A stretch of DNA of 64,000 bases from NCBI RefSeq assembly GCF_964340395.1, contig NC_135566.1, positions 12,404,001-12,468,000 of the forward strand, given 5' to 3'. Both the position numbers and the translations under genes were made by a program. Every line of letters starts with the position of its first letter. Position 1 is the first letter of the stretch. Below the pieces are notes generated by a model. It ran no database searches. It was not told where the DNA came from and saw only the letters and a program-made list of their open reading frames with translations. Source of the DNA: Glandiceps talaboti (taxonomy: Eukaryota; Hemichordata; Enteropneusta; Spengelidae). This document shows positions 44,684 to 55,807 of the stretch, piece after piece.

Positions 44684-45811
44684 AGTGAGTTGATAATTGT
44701 GATCTAGTATATACAGCATACAATGAGTAAACAATCTGAAGTATATAAAAGTACAGTAATTGTTCATACATGTAAAATAGGTAATGGGTAAATATCCGTA
44801 CCAATGAGCTTCAGCTACAAGATAAAATACTTGGTAACAAAAACTTTTGAAACCTTCTTGACCGGCTTTCCGTGCAGTTTATCGATATATAGTGTGTAAA
44901 TGGAGAAGTACTTACTGGCAGTACTGTTCAATCGTCAGTCTCTTCCATTTAAGACTATACCATTGAATTAGCCGGTCAACTAGTTTCTTCCCAATCCATC
45001 TCTTACGAGGTACAGTACCGACTTGGACTGTGTGTCGAATAGAACTCGCAACAAAACATTCATATCTGGTTTCAACGAACGCCAAGCTAACGACTTGGTT
45101 GATTTTATTACATGTTCAATCTCCGTCTCCCTCCCTTGTAGATGGGCTAACAACCCAACTTAAATACATTTCAAGTTTACATAAATTCCTATTCTTACAG
45201 TATGACGTATACTTATGAAAGACATCACCTGCGGTTCAATATCCAATCACCTTGTCTACATTAGTGATACAAGTTCATATCTCTAAGAACATAAAATAGT
45301 TGTGATGAAGTTCTAAGATTAACAAATCACACCATATTAAACTTGCTGATGCTTCAATCGTGCCAGGTACAAATAATTCCGAAAAAGGCAATGTCGAGAT
45401 GTCGAAGACTTATGTTGTTACATAACAGAATATCAATGTATTGTACAAAGTTTAAATTTATATTAGAGTTCATAATGAAAATTACCAAATATCTTGAATG
45501 GAATGAATTTAGCTCTGAGACTCGTAACACTTTCATAAGAATGTAATAGGAGGTTAATATTAAAGTATTCAAATAGTAATAAAATATCCCTTTGCGTTTA
45601 GGGCCATTGCACTGCAATAGATGAGTTCCAGTGGTAATGAGTGCAAAGAGCTTTGATAGGTATGAGGAAAGAGCAATATATATAATCAAACATTACTGTT
45701 AAACTTGCATTTCCTCAAACCCTGTAAGCAATATCTGCTAAGACTTACATATATATCTGTTACAGTTAAAGCTATATCTGTGTGCGATATTGGTTCTACA
45801 CATTTCGTTGT
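44676..45811. repeat. 3' flank of subfamily-e gene, repeated at 51329-52463
   Basis: Begins CTATATAAAGTGAGTTGATAA. Nearly identical to 51329-52463 and, with a ~700-bp deletion, to 56816-57238. It contains a short frame-like stretch on the minus strand (44850-45090) discussed in findings. Confidence 0.85.
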
Positions 45812-46780
45812 TCATTGTCTTGTCAATAACTTAGTGAAAGACTCTCGGAATTCGCGATTTCTCCATGCATAGATAGCAGGATTTAGTGCAGAGTTGCTAA
45901 CTACTAGTGATGACAGGAAGTAGAGAAACCGAATTATCCAGCACTTCGGTGAATCAATTTGAATGAAATTGGACAAAGCAATAAAAGGTAACCAACATGT
46001 GACAAATGCACCAATCACTATTGCAACAGTCTTTGTTGCTTTCAAGGATTTCTTAAATGTCGCTGTTTCCAAAGCCTGTTCTTGAACTGCAATTTGCCTT
46101 GACTGCTTCCTTGCGATCCAAAAGATATGTAAGTAAAGTACAAACATTATAATGAACGGCACACCAAAGAATAAAACCTGCCACAAGACTGAAAAATAAG
46201 GAGGTAATATTCCATCAAAATTACAAGGCATATCTTGGAGATCAGCATTACTAGTCACAAGAGCGAATACAAATAGAAATGTCATATAAATATTAGGTAT
46301 TGCCCACATTATAAGGATTGTACATTTTGCTCTTTTTGGAGTCATCCTTACGTGGTATGTCAGTGGTGATGTAATAGCAAGGTGTCTATCTATTGCGATG
46401 ACAAGCAGGTGAAGAACTGATACTTGGCAACTCTCTTGGAAAACGAGGGTGTGCAGCATGCAGTAGTAAATACTACCATGAAATGGCATCGTTCCAAGAG
46501 TTAAGCCTGCATTTTGTATTGCCATTCCAACAGCAATCAAATCAGCACAAGCCAAGCTGCAGATGAAATAATTGTTGACGGTTTTCAGAGCGTCGAAACG
46601 GTAAATAGATAAAATCACCAAGGTGTTGCCAAAGATAATAGCCCCTATAATGATAGATGTGGTAATTGTAACTAAAATATACGCCAATGTCAGATTGGTA
46701 TCACAGATAACATAAGTTTTATCACCACTTCCATTTATCCCAGTCAGAGATTCACGGTTGTTCATCGTAATGTTCACCAT
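45812..46780 (-). CDS. Adenosine-receptor-like class A GPCR (subfamily e)
   Basis: Intronless, 322 residues from ATG 46780 (MVNITMNNRE; NIT and NGS sequons). The second ATG, 15 bases on, is an alternative; the frame upstream lacks ATG. N-terminal Cys26 (VICDTNLTLAY), FGNTLVILSIYRF, LACADL, YYCMLH, AIDRHLAITSPLTY, MWAIP, MPCNFDG in ECL2, GVPFIIMFVLYLHIFWIARKQ, VTCWLPF, KCWIIR in ECL3 (Cys kept, GTPW lost), SNSALNPAIYAW, EFRESFTKLL. ECL2 Cys-x-Phe-Asp resembles the Cys-x-Phe-Glu that contacts ligand in adenosine receptors. Very close to 57239 and to pseudogene 52464, along with shared flanks. Confidence 0.93.
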   Translation of the reverse strand: MVNITMNNRESLTGINGSGDKTYVICDTNLTLAYILVTITTSIIIGAIIFGNTLVILSIYRFDALKTVNNYFICSLACADLIAVGMAIQNAGLTLGTMPFHGSIYYCMLHTLVFQESCQVSVLHLLVIAIDRHLAITSPLTYHVRMTPKRAKCTILIMWAIPNIYMTFLFVFALVTSNADLQDMPCNFDGILPPYFSVLWQVLFFGVPFIIMFVLYLHIFWIARKQSRQIAVQEQALETATFKKSLKATKTVAIVIGAFVTCWLPFIALSNFIQIDSPKCWIIRFLYFLSSLVVSNSALNPAIYAWRNREFRESFTKLLTRQ

Positions 46781-47890
46781 CAGCTTGAAATGTAGTATAC
46801 GCCAGTTAAACGAAGAAGTCACTTACAGCTTCACATCCTATGCAAGTTATTGCCTAAGTGACGAATTAATATACCCCACTGAATTGATGACATGTACATT
46901 TCATTATCTACATGTATGTTGAATACATCGATTTATGATATGACATTGATGACTTTAATGCAAACGCCTTCTCCCAGAGGTAAACATCTTGATGGATGGA
47001 AGTGTGACAGTATTGACAACAGATCTTGGTTTTACTTTGAAGACATGGTCTAAAAGACAAATTACCTTGCATTCAATAATGTTTTTAGCATCGGTCATCT
47101 CGATTATCTTTTATTCCCACTGCCATTCATCTAATGAAGTTCAATAGATGAAATATGACATGTTTAGAGTATCCATTGATGAGTTTTGATTTTTAGTCGT
47201 GCGCTTGCAATTAGAATGGTTGAGACGGACAAAAAAAAGAATAACGTTGGTTGCCGTCAACAATGGGGATTACAAGTTGGCATATCCCTAAGCTGAATCG
47301 GGCAGGGGACTGCAAATTTCTATTTTAGATGAAAACATTTTCTCCTCATCCTGGCCCCTATACAGTCTAAACATGCGGCCATGTTACTGTCTGTTGTACA
47401 TACATATGCCACTCGAGTCCAACCTCTTGTGCAAACATTTTAAAGTAACCATCTGATTGGAGTATTTAATTTGAATTTTGAATATATAAAACAATTTTAT
47501 CATAGCTTCTACTTGTAACATCGATGTGCAACAATATTGACTAAGTGTGTGTTTGTAACTCGATACAATGCAGAAAGCTAAAAAAAACACCCCACAATGT
47601 AAAAATCATGTATGTACAAAAAATAAGTTTTTGCAATTCAGTGTTTTTTTATTTATTTATTTACCCATGTATTTGTTTGTTTGTTTGTTTGTTTGTTTGT
47701 TTGTTTGTTTGTTTGTTTGTTTGTTTGTATCACGGTTCCTGGGCACATAACGCTATAGGTCAATGTACAATTAAGTTATAAAGTAAAAAATAACCATCAT
47801 AATGATTTGATGTTATAAGTAACAACAAGTCTAGATTTTAAATTAATAGAATTAAAATATATTGACGAGTAAAACACGAGAACGAAATTT
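46781..47890. other. Relic of a subfamily-d upstream region with (GTTT)n
   Basis: From about 46960 the sequence matches the region upstream of the d pseudogene at 41475 (CTTCTCCCAGAGGTAAACATC...GTTT array at 47672-47728). No d receptor body is present between 46780 and 46960, so a d gene seems to have been lost here. From about 47750 to 47890 it matches 56620-56750. Confidence 0.6.
47672..47728. repeat. (GTTT)n microsatellite
   Basis: About 14 perfect GTTT units. Confidence 0.95.
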
Positions 47891-50800
47891 GGTATTCTTG
47901 AATATGCGGGGTTTAAGGGACTTGTATAAGAGGAAAGTAATTTTCAAGTTTTGTCACAAGCAGAAGGTAGATGTATCTTTTCTTCAAGAAACCCACAGTA
48001 CAATAGATAATGAGCGTCAATGAACTTCAGAGTGGGGAGGTCATATTTTGTTTTCCCATGGAACAAATAATAGTTGTGGAACAGCTATTCTCTTACGTAA
48101 AGATTTAGATCTTGAGTTAGTAAAGACAGTGAAGGACTCTTCAGGTAGATTTGTATTTGCTGAGATTTGTCATAAAAATTATAATGCTGTACTTGCAAAT
48201 TGTTATGTTCCGAACAAAGAAAATGAGCAAGTTGATTTTTTGCGCATGGTGACTTCAACCTTTCACAGTAACTTTCCACATAGTAATTTGATAGTAGGAG
48301 GTGATATCAATGTTCCGCTTGACCCAATAATTGATAAAAGAGGTGGTTCCATTGACACTCGAAGCTTGAGTAGGGCCGAAATTCATAACTTCCTAGAGAG
48401 GTTTAAGCTCATTGATATTTATATACATCTCAATCCAACAAGTTATAGGTTTACATGGAGGAGGGAAAATATTGCGTCACGTTTAGATTACATTTTTATA
48501 CCTGCTCAATTCCAGAAAAAACGTTAAGTCTTGTGAAATTATTCCAATTGTGAAAACGGATCACAGTGCAATTACAGTAACATTCCAGTTTTCAGCTTCT
48601 CAGAATAGGGGTCCAGGGTTCTGGAAGTTTAACTGTAGCTTGTTACAATATATACATTATACAGAGATGATGAGAGCTCTTATTGTAGAAACTTTAGAAA
48701 TGAATGCTGGTATGGAAAATAGTACACGCTTCGAGTATTTAAAGTATAAGATCAGTCTTATTCTCTAAAAGGAGGGCTAAAGAAAGAAAAGATAAAGAAA
48801 GGGATCTTTATTTGGAGTTACATAGATTCGAAGAGAAAATAGATGATACTTTAGATAATGAGGTTCTAAACAAGTACGAACTTCTGAAAAAAGAACTAGA
48901 AGTGAATACTGAGGAAAATATACGCGGCTCACCCATCAGATCAAGAGTACAATGGTATCAACAGGGTGAGAAGAGCACGAAATACTTTTTGAATTTAGAA
49001 AAAAGAAATCATTCAAAGAAAACAATTGGTGAGCTTAACGTTGATGGTCAGCTGATCACGAACGAAAATGACATTCTTAGTAAAATTGAAGAGTTTTATT
49101 TTGTATAGGTCAACACCACCAAATTTAGATTCTGAGGATATGTTTGGGTTCTTTAATTCTCCAAACATTCCAAAGGTATATACAGATAAAATTAATCTTT
49201 GTGAGGGTGCCTTGACGAAAGAGGAGATTTATTCTGCCCTTAAGAAAGCCTCCCAAAACAAATCTCCTGGTTCTGACGGCTTGCCGCCAGAATTTTATTT
49301 GTTCTTTTGGGAACAAATAGGAGATGCGTTACTGGCCTCTCCTTACTCCGGGTATAGTGGGGGAATGCTATCAAACTCACAGAGGCAAGCTGTTATAACC
49401 TTATTACCAAAAGACAACAAAAACCTAACCCACCTTCGTAATTGGAGACCAGTATCTTTATTGAATGCTGATTACAAACTTGCAAGTGGATGTATTGCGA
49501 AACGGCTTGCTGATGTTCTTCCTTCCATTATTCATCATGATCAATCAGCATTTATTCCAGGAAGGAAATTAACAGACAATATTCGTTTAATCTCTGATAC
49601 AATAGAATTTTGCGAAAACAACAGTCATGCTTTAGTGGTTATGTTTATAGACTTTACCAAAGCCTTTGATTCTTTGAGTGGAGATTTCTGTATAGGGCAC
49701 TTGATCTTTTTCATTTTGGTGATTCTTTCAAAAAATGGGTGTCCATATTTTACAATAATATCCAGAAATGTGTCTTAAATAACGGTCACTCAACTGGGTG
49801 GTTTCACCTTGAACGGGGTATAAGACAGGGCTGCCCCCTGTCCACAGCTTTGCTTGTCATAGTTATCGAGCTACTTGCTATAGCTATTAGGTCTTGCGAA
49901 CGTATCAAGGGTATACAGCTTCCTAATGGTCAGACACAAGTCATTTCCGGATTTGCTGATGACACCACGTTAAATTTGAGAGATCAAAACTCTGTCAAAA
50001 TTGCTCTTACCATGTTAAATAGTTTCTCTGAATTTTCGGGGCTTGAAGTAAATTTGGAGAAGACTAAATTACTTTTAGCGGGTGGATAGAAGCAAAAATG
50101 GGAGGATATGGAAGGGATTGTGCCAACCGATGAGCCAATTAGATATTTGGGTATTTTTGTGGGCCATGGTCACATCAATAATATTTACGTTAATTTCTAC
50201 AGTAAAGTCAAGAAAATGTCTGATAAACTTGACATCTGGAAATCACGTGATCTGACTATTAAAGGAAAAGTTACCTTAGTGAAAACCTTTGGTGCTTCAA
50301 ACTTATTGTATGTCATGAATTCTATTTCTGTTCCTTCCAAAGATGTAACTTATGCAAGGTCTCACCTTTTTAATTTTTTATGGAAAGGAAAAAAAACACC
50401 ACTTTAAGAATATTACCCTAATACCCTGACTGATGGGGATTTACGAATGGTAGACCTCGAAATTTTGAACAAGGCATTTAAACTAGCATGGGCCATACGT
50501 ATTACCAATACATCTTCTCCATGGGGGATTATACCCCAGATTTATTTTAATAGATTTGGAGGACTTGAGTTATTACTGAGGTGTAAGGACATTTATAGGA
50601 CATTCTCGTATTTTGGAAAGAGATAAGCAATTACAGTGCTCCTACTGATTTGCAAGAGGCTACCTCAGAAATACTCTGGAACAATAAATATATTTTAGTA
50701 GATGGTAAATCCGTCTGCTACAAGAATTGGTTAAATGAAAGGATGCAATATGTAAAAGACTTGTTAGATGAACAGGGTAAATTTCTGACGTATGAAAATT

Positions 50801-51258
50801 TCATAAACAAATATGGAGTTTCCACTGATTTTGTTACTTACGTAGGTCTTATTCATAATATATCTAAGAGTTGGAAAGATCTTATTCTTGATGGTAGTTA
50901 TGTATCAGAAACGAATGTTAGAGAACGAATTGCCGTCAGTGTCGGAAAAGGTAAAACAAAGGACTTCTATAAGCTTTTACTGGATAAAAAATTTAGTCGC
51001 CCTATTTCGGAGGAGACATTTAGCAGTATGGACTATGTTAAAGCAAACGACAATATTATAGACTGGAAACAAGTCTGGGCTCTACCCTACAAAATTACAA
51101 ATGAAGAAAAACTTCGTGTTTTCTAATTTAAGGTCCTCCATCGTATTTTGGCCACTAATGTTTATCTCTTCCGAATTAGGATACGAAATAATCACGACTG
51201 TAATAGTTGTAATCAACAAGAAACCCTTGAACACCTTTAAAAAAACAAAAAAAAACCC
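47891..51258 (+). mobile_element. Dead L1/Tx1-type LINE, ORF2 (endonuclease plus reverse transcriptase)
   Basis: Broken reading frames in order. Apurinic-type endonuclease (47891-48610): LNMRGLRD, FLQETHS, GGDIN, RLDYIF, TDHSAI. Linker. Reverse transcriptase (about 49200-50400): SPGSDGLPPEFY, NWRPVSLLNADYK, QSAFIPGRKLTDNIRLI, FIDFTKAFDSL (catalytic Asp), GIRQGCPLS, GFADDTTL (catalytic Asp-Asp), RYLGIFVGH. C-terminal region with the Cys motif CNSCNQQETLEHL. At least six stops or frameshifts (e.g. 48020, 48525, 48766, about 49107 and 49700, 50088, 50407, about 50620) show it is inactive. The 3' end is an A-rich tract inside the Cys region, so the normal 3' UTR is missing. CGAAATTT at both edges (47883-47890 and 51259-51266) is the likely target duplication. 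Confidence 0.92.
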
Positions 51259-52463
51259 CGAAATTTAATACTCGGCTAGTGTGCATGGAAAATCACACTT
51301 GAAGTCAATGAATGTCAATGAAAATCGGACTATATAAAGTGAGTTGATAATTTTGATCTATAGTATATACAGCATATAGTAAGTAGACAACCTGAAGTAT
51401 ATAAAAGTACAGTAATTGTTCATAGATGTAAAATAGAATAATGGGTAAATATCCGTACCAATGAGCTTCAGTGAAAAGATTAAATACTTAGTATTAAAAA
51501 CTTTTGAAACCTTCTTGACCGGCTTTCCGTGCAGTTTATCGATATATAGTGTGTAAATGGAGAAGTACTTACTGGCAGTACTGCTTCAATCGTCAGTCTC
51601 TTCCATTTAAGACTATACCATTGAATTAGCCGGTCAACTAGTTTCTTCCCAATCCATCGCTTACGAGCTACAGTACCGACTTGGACTGTGTGTCGGATAG
51701 ACCTCACAACAAAACATTCATATCTGGTTTCAACGAACGCCAAGCTAACGACTTGGTTGATTTTTTTACATGTTCAATCTCCGTCTCCCTCCCTTGTAGA
51801 TGGGCTAACAACCCAACTTAAATACATTTCAAGTTTACATAAATCCCTATTCTTACAGTATGACGTATACTTATGAAAGACATCACCTGCGGTTCAATAT
51901 CCAATCACCTTGTCTACATTAGTGATACAAGTTCATATCTCTAAGAACATAAAATAGTTGTGATGAAGTTCTAAGATTAACAAATCACACCACATTAAAC
52001 TTGCTGATGCTTCAATCGTGCCAGGTACAAATAATTACGAAAAAGGCAATGTCGAGATGTCGAAGACTTATGTTGTTATTTAACAGAATATCATTGTATT
52101 GTACAAAGTTTCAATTCATATTAGAGTTCATAATGAAAATTACGAAATATCTTGAATGGAATAAATCTAGCTCTGAGACTCGTAATACTTTCATAAGAAT
52201 GTAATAGGAGGTTAAGAGTATTCAAATTGTAATAGAATATCCCTTTGCGTTCAGGGCTATTGCATTGCTATAGATGAGTTCCAGTGGTGATGAGTGCAAA
52301 GAGCTTTGAGAGGTATGTGCAAAGAGAAATATATATAAACAAACATTATTGTTAAACTTGCATTACCTCAAAACCTGTAAGCAAATCTGCTAAGACTTAC
52401 ATATATATCTGCTACAGTTAAAGCTACATCTGTGTGCGATATTTGTTCTATACATTTCGTTGT
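51259..52463. repeat. 3' flank of subfamily-e pseudogene, repeated at 44676-45811
   Basis: Resumes flank sequence (AAATTTAATACTCGG...) as at 56748, then is nearly identical to 44676-45811. Non-coding except for a short frame-like stretch on minus (about 51480-51743). Confidence 0.85.
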
Positions 52464-53419
52464 TCATTGTCTTGTCAATAACTTGGTGAAAGACTCTCGG
52501 AATTCGCGATTTCTCCATGCATAGATAGCAGGATTTAGTGCAGAATTGCTAACTACTAGTGATGACTGGAAGTAGAGAAACCAATGTGCCCCGCACTTTG
52601 GTGAATCAATTTGAATGAAATTGGACAAAGCAATAAAAGGTAACCAACATATGACAAATGCACCAATCACTATTGCAACAGTCTTTGTTGCTTTCAAGGA
52701 TTTCTTAAATGTCGTTGTTTCCAAAGCCTGTTCTTGAACTGCAATTTGCCTTGACTGCTTCCTTGCGATCCAGAAGATATGTAAGTAAAGTACAAACATT
52801 GTAATGAACCAAAGAACAAAACCTGCCTCAAGACTGGAACATAAGGAGGTAATATTCCATCAACATTACAAGGCATATCTTGGAGATCAGCGCTACTAGT
52901 CACAAGAGCAAATACAAATGTCATAAAAATATTAGGTATTGCCCACATGATAAAGATGGTACACTTTGCTCTTTTTGGAGTCATCCTTACGTGGTATGTC
53001 AGTGGCGATGTAATAGCAAGGTGTCTATCTATTGCGATGACAAGCAGGTGAAGAACTGATACTTGGCAACCCTCTTGGAAAGCGATGGCTTGCAGCATAC
53101 AGTAGTAAATACTACCATGATGTGGCATCGTTCCAAGAGTGAAGCCTGCATTTTGTATTGCCATTCCAACAGCAAGGAAATCAGCACAAGCCAAGCTGCA
53201 GATGAAATAATTGTTGACGGTTTTCAGAGTGTCGAAACGGTGAATAGATAAGATCACCAAGGTGTTGCCAAAGATAATAGCCCCTATAATGATAGATGTG
53301 GTAATTGTTACTATAATATACGTCAGTGTCAGATTGGTATCACAGATAACATAAGTTTTATCACCACTTCCATTTATCCAAGTCCGAGATTCACGGTTGT
53401 TCATCGTAAGGTTCATCAT
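52464..53419 (-). pseudogene. GPCR pseudogene (subfamily e), 7-bp deletion in TM5
   Basis: Starts MMNLTMNNRESRTW at ATG 53419 and is open through TM1-TM4 (FGNTLVILSIHRF, LACADFL, YYCMLQ, AIDRHLAITSPLTY, MPCNVDG). At about 52807, seven bases that encode part of GVPF in relatives are missing, shifting the frame in TM5. The original frame then resumes and is open to TGA 52464 (FVLYLHIFWIARKQ, VICWLPF, KCGAHW, SNSALNPAIYAW, EFRESFTKLL). The single lesion implies very recent loss, or an assembly error. Confidence 0.88.
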
Positions 53420-54927
53420 CCGCTTGAAATGTATTATACGCCAGTTGAAAGTATAATATTAAACGAAGAAGTCTTTTACAGCTTACCATCCTATGCAAGT
53501 TATTGCCCAAGTGACGAATTAATGTACCCCACTCAATTGATGACATGTACACTCATTATCTATGTTGAATACATCGATTTATGATATACATGTATTCATA
53601 CTATTTTATATTTTATCACATAAATACGTGCATATCTTCTACTGTGTGACGTCAAACAGGGGTGATTTCACCCCTGTTCTACCGAACTATTTTTTCTCCG
53701 TACTGTTGAAGTGTTCGTGTCAATCCCACGCTACGATCAAGTTTATCGTAATAATTATTATATGTGCTTTCAAAACGTAAATGCATACATTACGTTAGTA
53801 ACGTTACATATATCCTTGGATGGCATGAGTTTGATACATAGAAGTCCTTTTATTTGTATTTGATACATTTTATTCTATTTAAAAATCACGTAGATTATCG
53901 ATGTCACAGTCGGAAAGCTTCCGATTTTCCGTCGAGCTCAGATCTCCGAACTTACACAACCCGAGAAAATATTATTAAAATGACGGCACAAAAGTCGCAT
54001 TCAGACAATTCTACTTACGTTTAAAACTAAATTCGATATTACATGTACATCGCAAGGTTATAACCGATAATTTTGGTTGAGAAACCACACAACAGTATGA
54101 TCGATACCGTAAAATGGTAAGCTTGACCTCGCGACAGGTCACGCGATTATGTAATTTGCATAGCCGACGGGCAAATTTTTTTAATACGCGATGAAGAATA
54201 TAGTGCGATGAAATGATGCAGTATTCGTAAAATACGATTTAAAATTTCAGAAAAATACGGGGAAATACTTAATTATGTGATAAATATATAATTCCATGAA
54301 ATCAATGTTAGTTTTACGTCATAATGCTCCTCGTATGATTCCGCGGCCTACCGGCTCGAATTTGTATTAGTCCGCGGAATCATACTCGGAGCATTATGAC
54401 GTAAAACTAACATTGATTTCATGGGATTATATATAAATATCCTCGGGATAACTTAAATAGTTATAACATTTTGTGACATGTATTGATTGATTTGTTTGTC
54501 ATTGATTTGATTTTCTTAATATCTGAAACCAATCACAATGTCTTGGCATACACATAATAGCGAGTAAACCTGAATTAGAAAGTCGTGTGACTCGACAAAC
54601 AAATACAAAATTGATACATCTTATATTTGATAATTGTGTTGAAATATTTGTCATAAAGCATCATTTAAATCAACAAAGCAGAAATATGTAAACACACATT
54701 GCATTCCTTTTGTTGATAGCTGGGCCAGCTCTGGAACTGTGTAGAATTTTGTTAACTTTAGCCTCAATTTCAACGCCGTATGACTCGATAAACTGTTACT
54801 AACACTCTACATTTGTTTGTATTGTACGACAAAAATCTTACCAACAGTGCCAGAGTTTGTTTCCTTGAACAACCTTTGAAGTTCTAAACCAACCGCTGGA
54901 GTTTGACATGAATCGTTCCATTAGTTT
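53420..54927. other. Spacer containing a hairpin-rich insertion
   Basis: Flanks (53420-53620 and 54445-54927) align with 58208-58871. The middle, 53620-54440, is an insertion listed separately. No gene seen. Confidence 0.6.
53620..54440. mobile_element. Non-coding insertion ending in a 61-bp-arm inverted repeat
   Basis: The paralogous spacer at about 58380-58395 is continuous (TTATATCATCGGGATAACTT), which defines the insertion. Near the left end is GTGACGTCAAACAGGGG with a perfect 11-bp-arm hairpin (53655-53665 with 53668-53678). At the right end is a large inverted repeat, arms 54286-54346 and 54372-54432 (about 58 of 61 bases pairing) around a 25-base loop. No protein is encoded. Confidence 0.65.
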
Positions 54928-55807
54928 TTAACCCTCGCTCCTTGTCAGTATTTTTTTAAACGACCCTCTAAATTCCTTGCTTCTCCATGCATAAATAACA
55001 GGATTAAGTGCCGAATTACTAACTGCCAGAAATATTATGAAGAAATAGAACCACGGAGTTCCACATGTTGGCCGGGGAGTATCAATTGAAGCGAACAGAA
55101 TAATGGGTGGAAACCAGCAAACGACAAAAGCGCCAAGCACTATACTTAAAGTCTTCACAGTTTTCAAGTCTTTCTTGTATGTTGTACTTTCGAATAATTG
55201 TCCCTGTTGTGCAATTCTCCTGGAATGTTTCCTCGCTATCAAGAATATGTGTAAGGAGAATTAAAGTGATCATAAATGGACCTCCACAGAATATGACGAA
55301 CAACAGAGATCGCGGCTGTGTATGACCAACTGTACAGGAGACATCTTTGAAATTAATGTCACTGTTTACATAATGTAATTCAATGTTACATAAATTACTG
55401 GTATTAACCAAATTACAAATATGGTGCCTTTTGGTCCTTCTTGGTGTCATTGCTGCTTGATATGTCAATGGTGATGGAATAGCAAGATGTCTGTCTATTA
55501 CAATGATGAGTAAGTGGACTATTGATCCTAAGCCTCCACTTTGCGTAGCCATGGATTGTAGAAGGCAGAAGTAAATACTTCCCCTGATTGGAATTTGACC
55601 GAGAGTTATACCTGCATTGAAGACCGCATTCATCACAACAAACAAGTCCGTGCAAGCAAGACTACATATGAAATAGTTGTTGGTAGTTTGAAGCACTAGA
55701 AAACGATGAACAGACACAATGACCAGAACATTGCGAAATATGATAACACTATGATGAGAGATGTGGTAGCTGCAAAAGTAACATACGCCCCGATGAAATC
55801 GTCATCA
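54928..55807 (-). pseudogene. GPCR pseudogene (subfamily d)
   Basis: Alignable with the 58872 gene from CDDDFIGAY on. There is no proper N-terminus or start; the conserved N-terminal Cys is Ser. A 2-base loss in TM1 shifts frame and removes GN. The T-run at 55429-55432 has the same 1-base gain as the 41475 copy (frameshift after TPRRTK). A 2-base loss in TM5 (about 55256) is a third shift. TM6-TM7 remain (FVVCWFPP, TCGTPW, SNSALNPVIYAW, EFRGSFKKIL) to TAA 54928. Non-functional. Confidence 0.9.
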
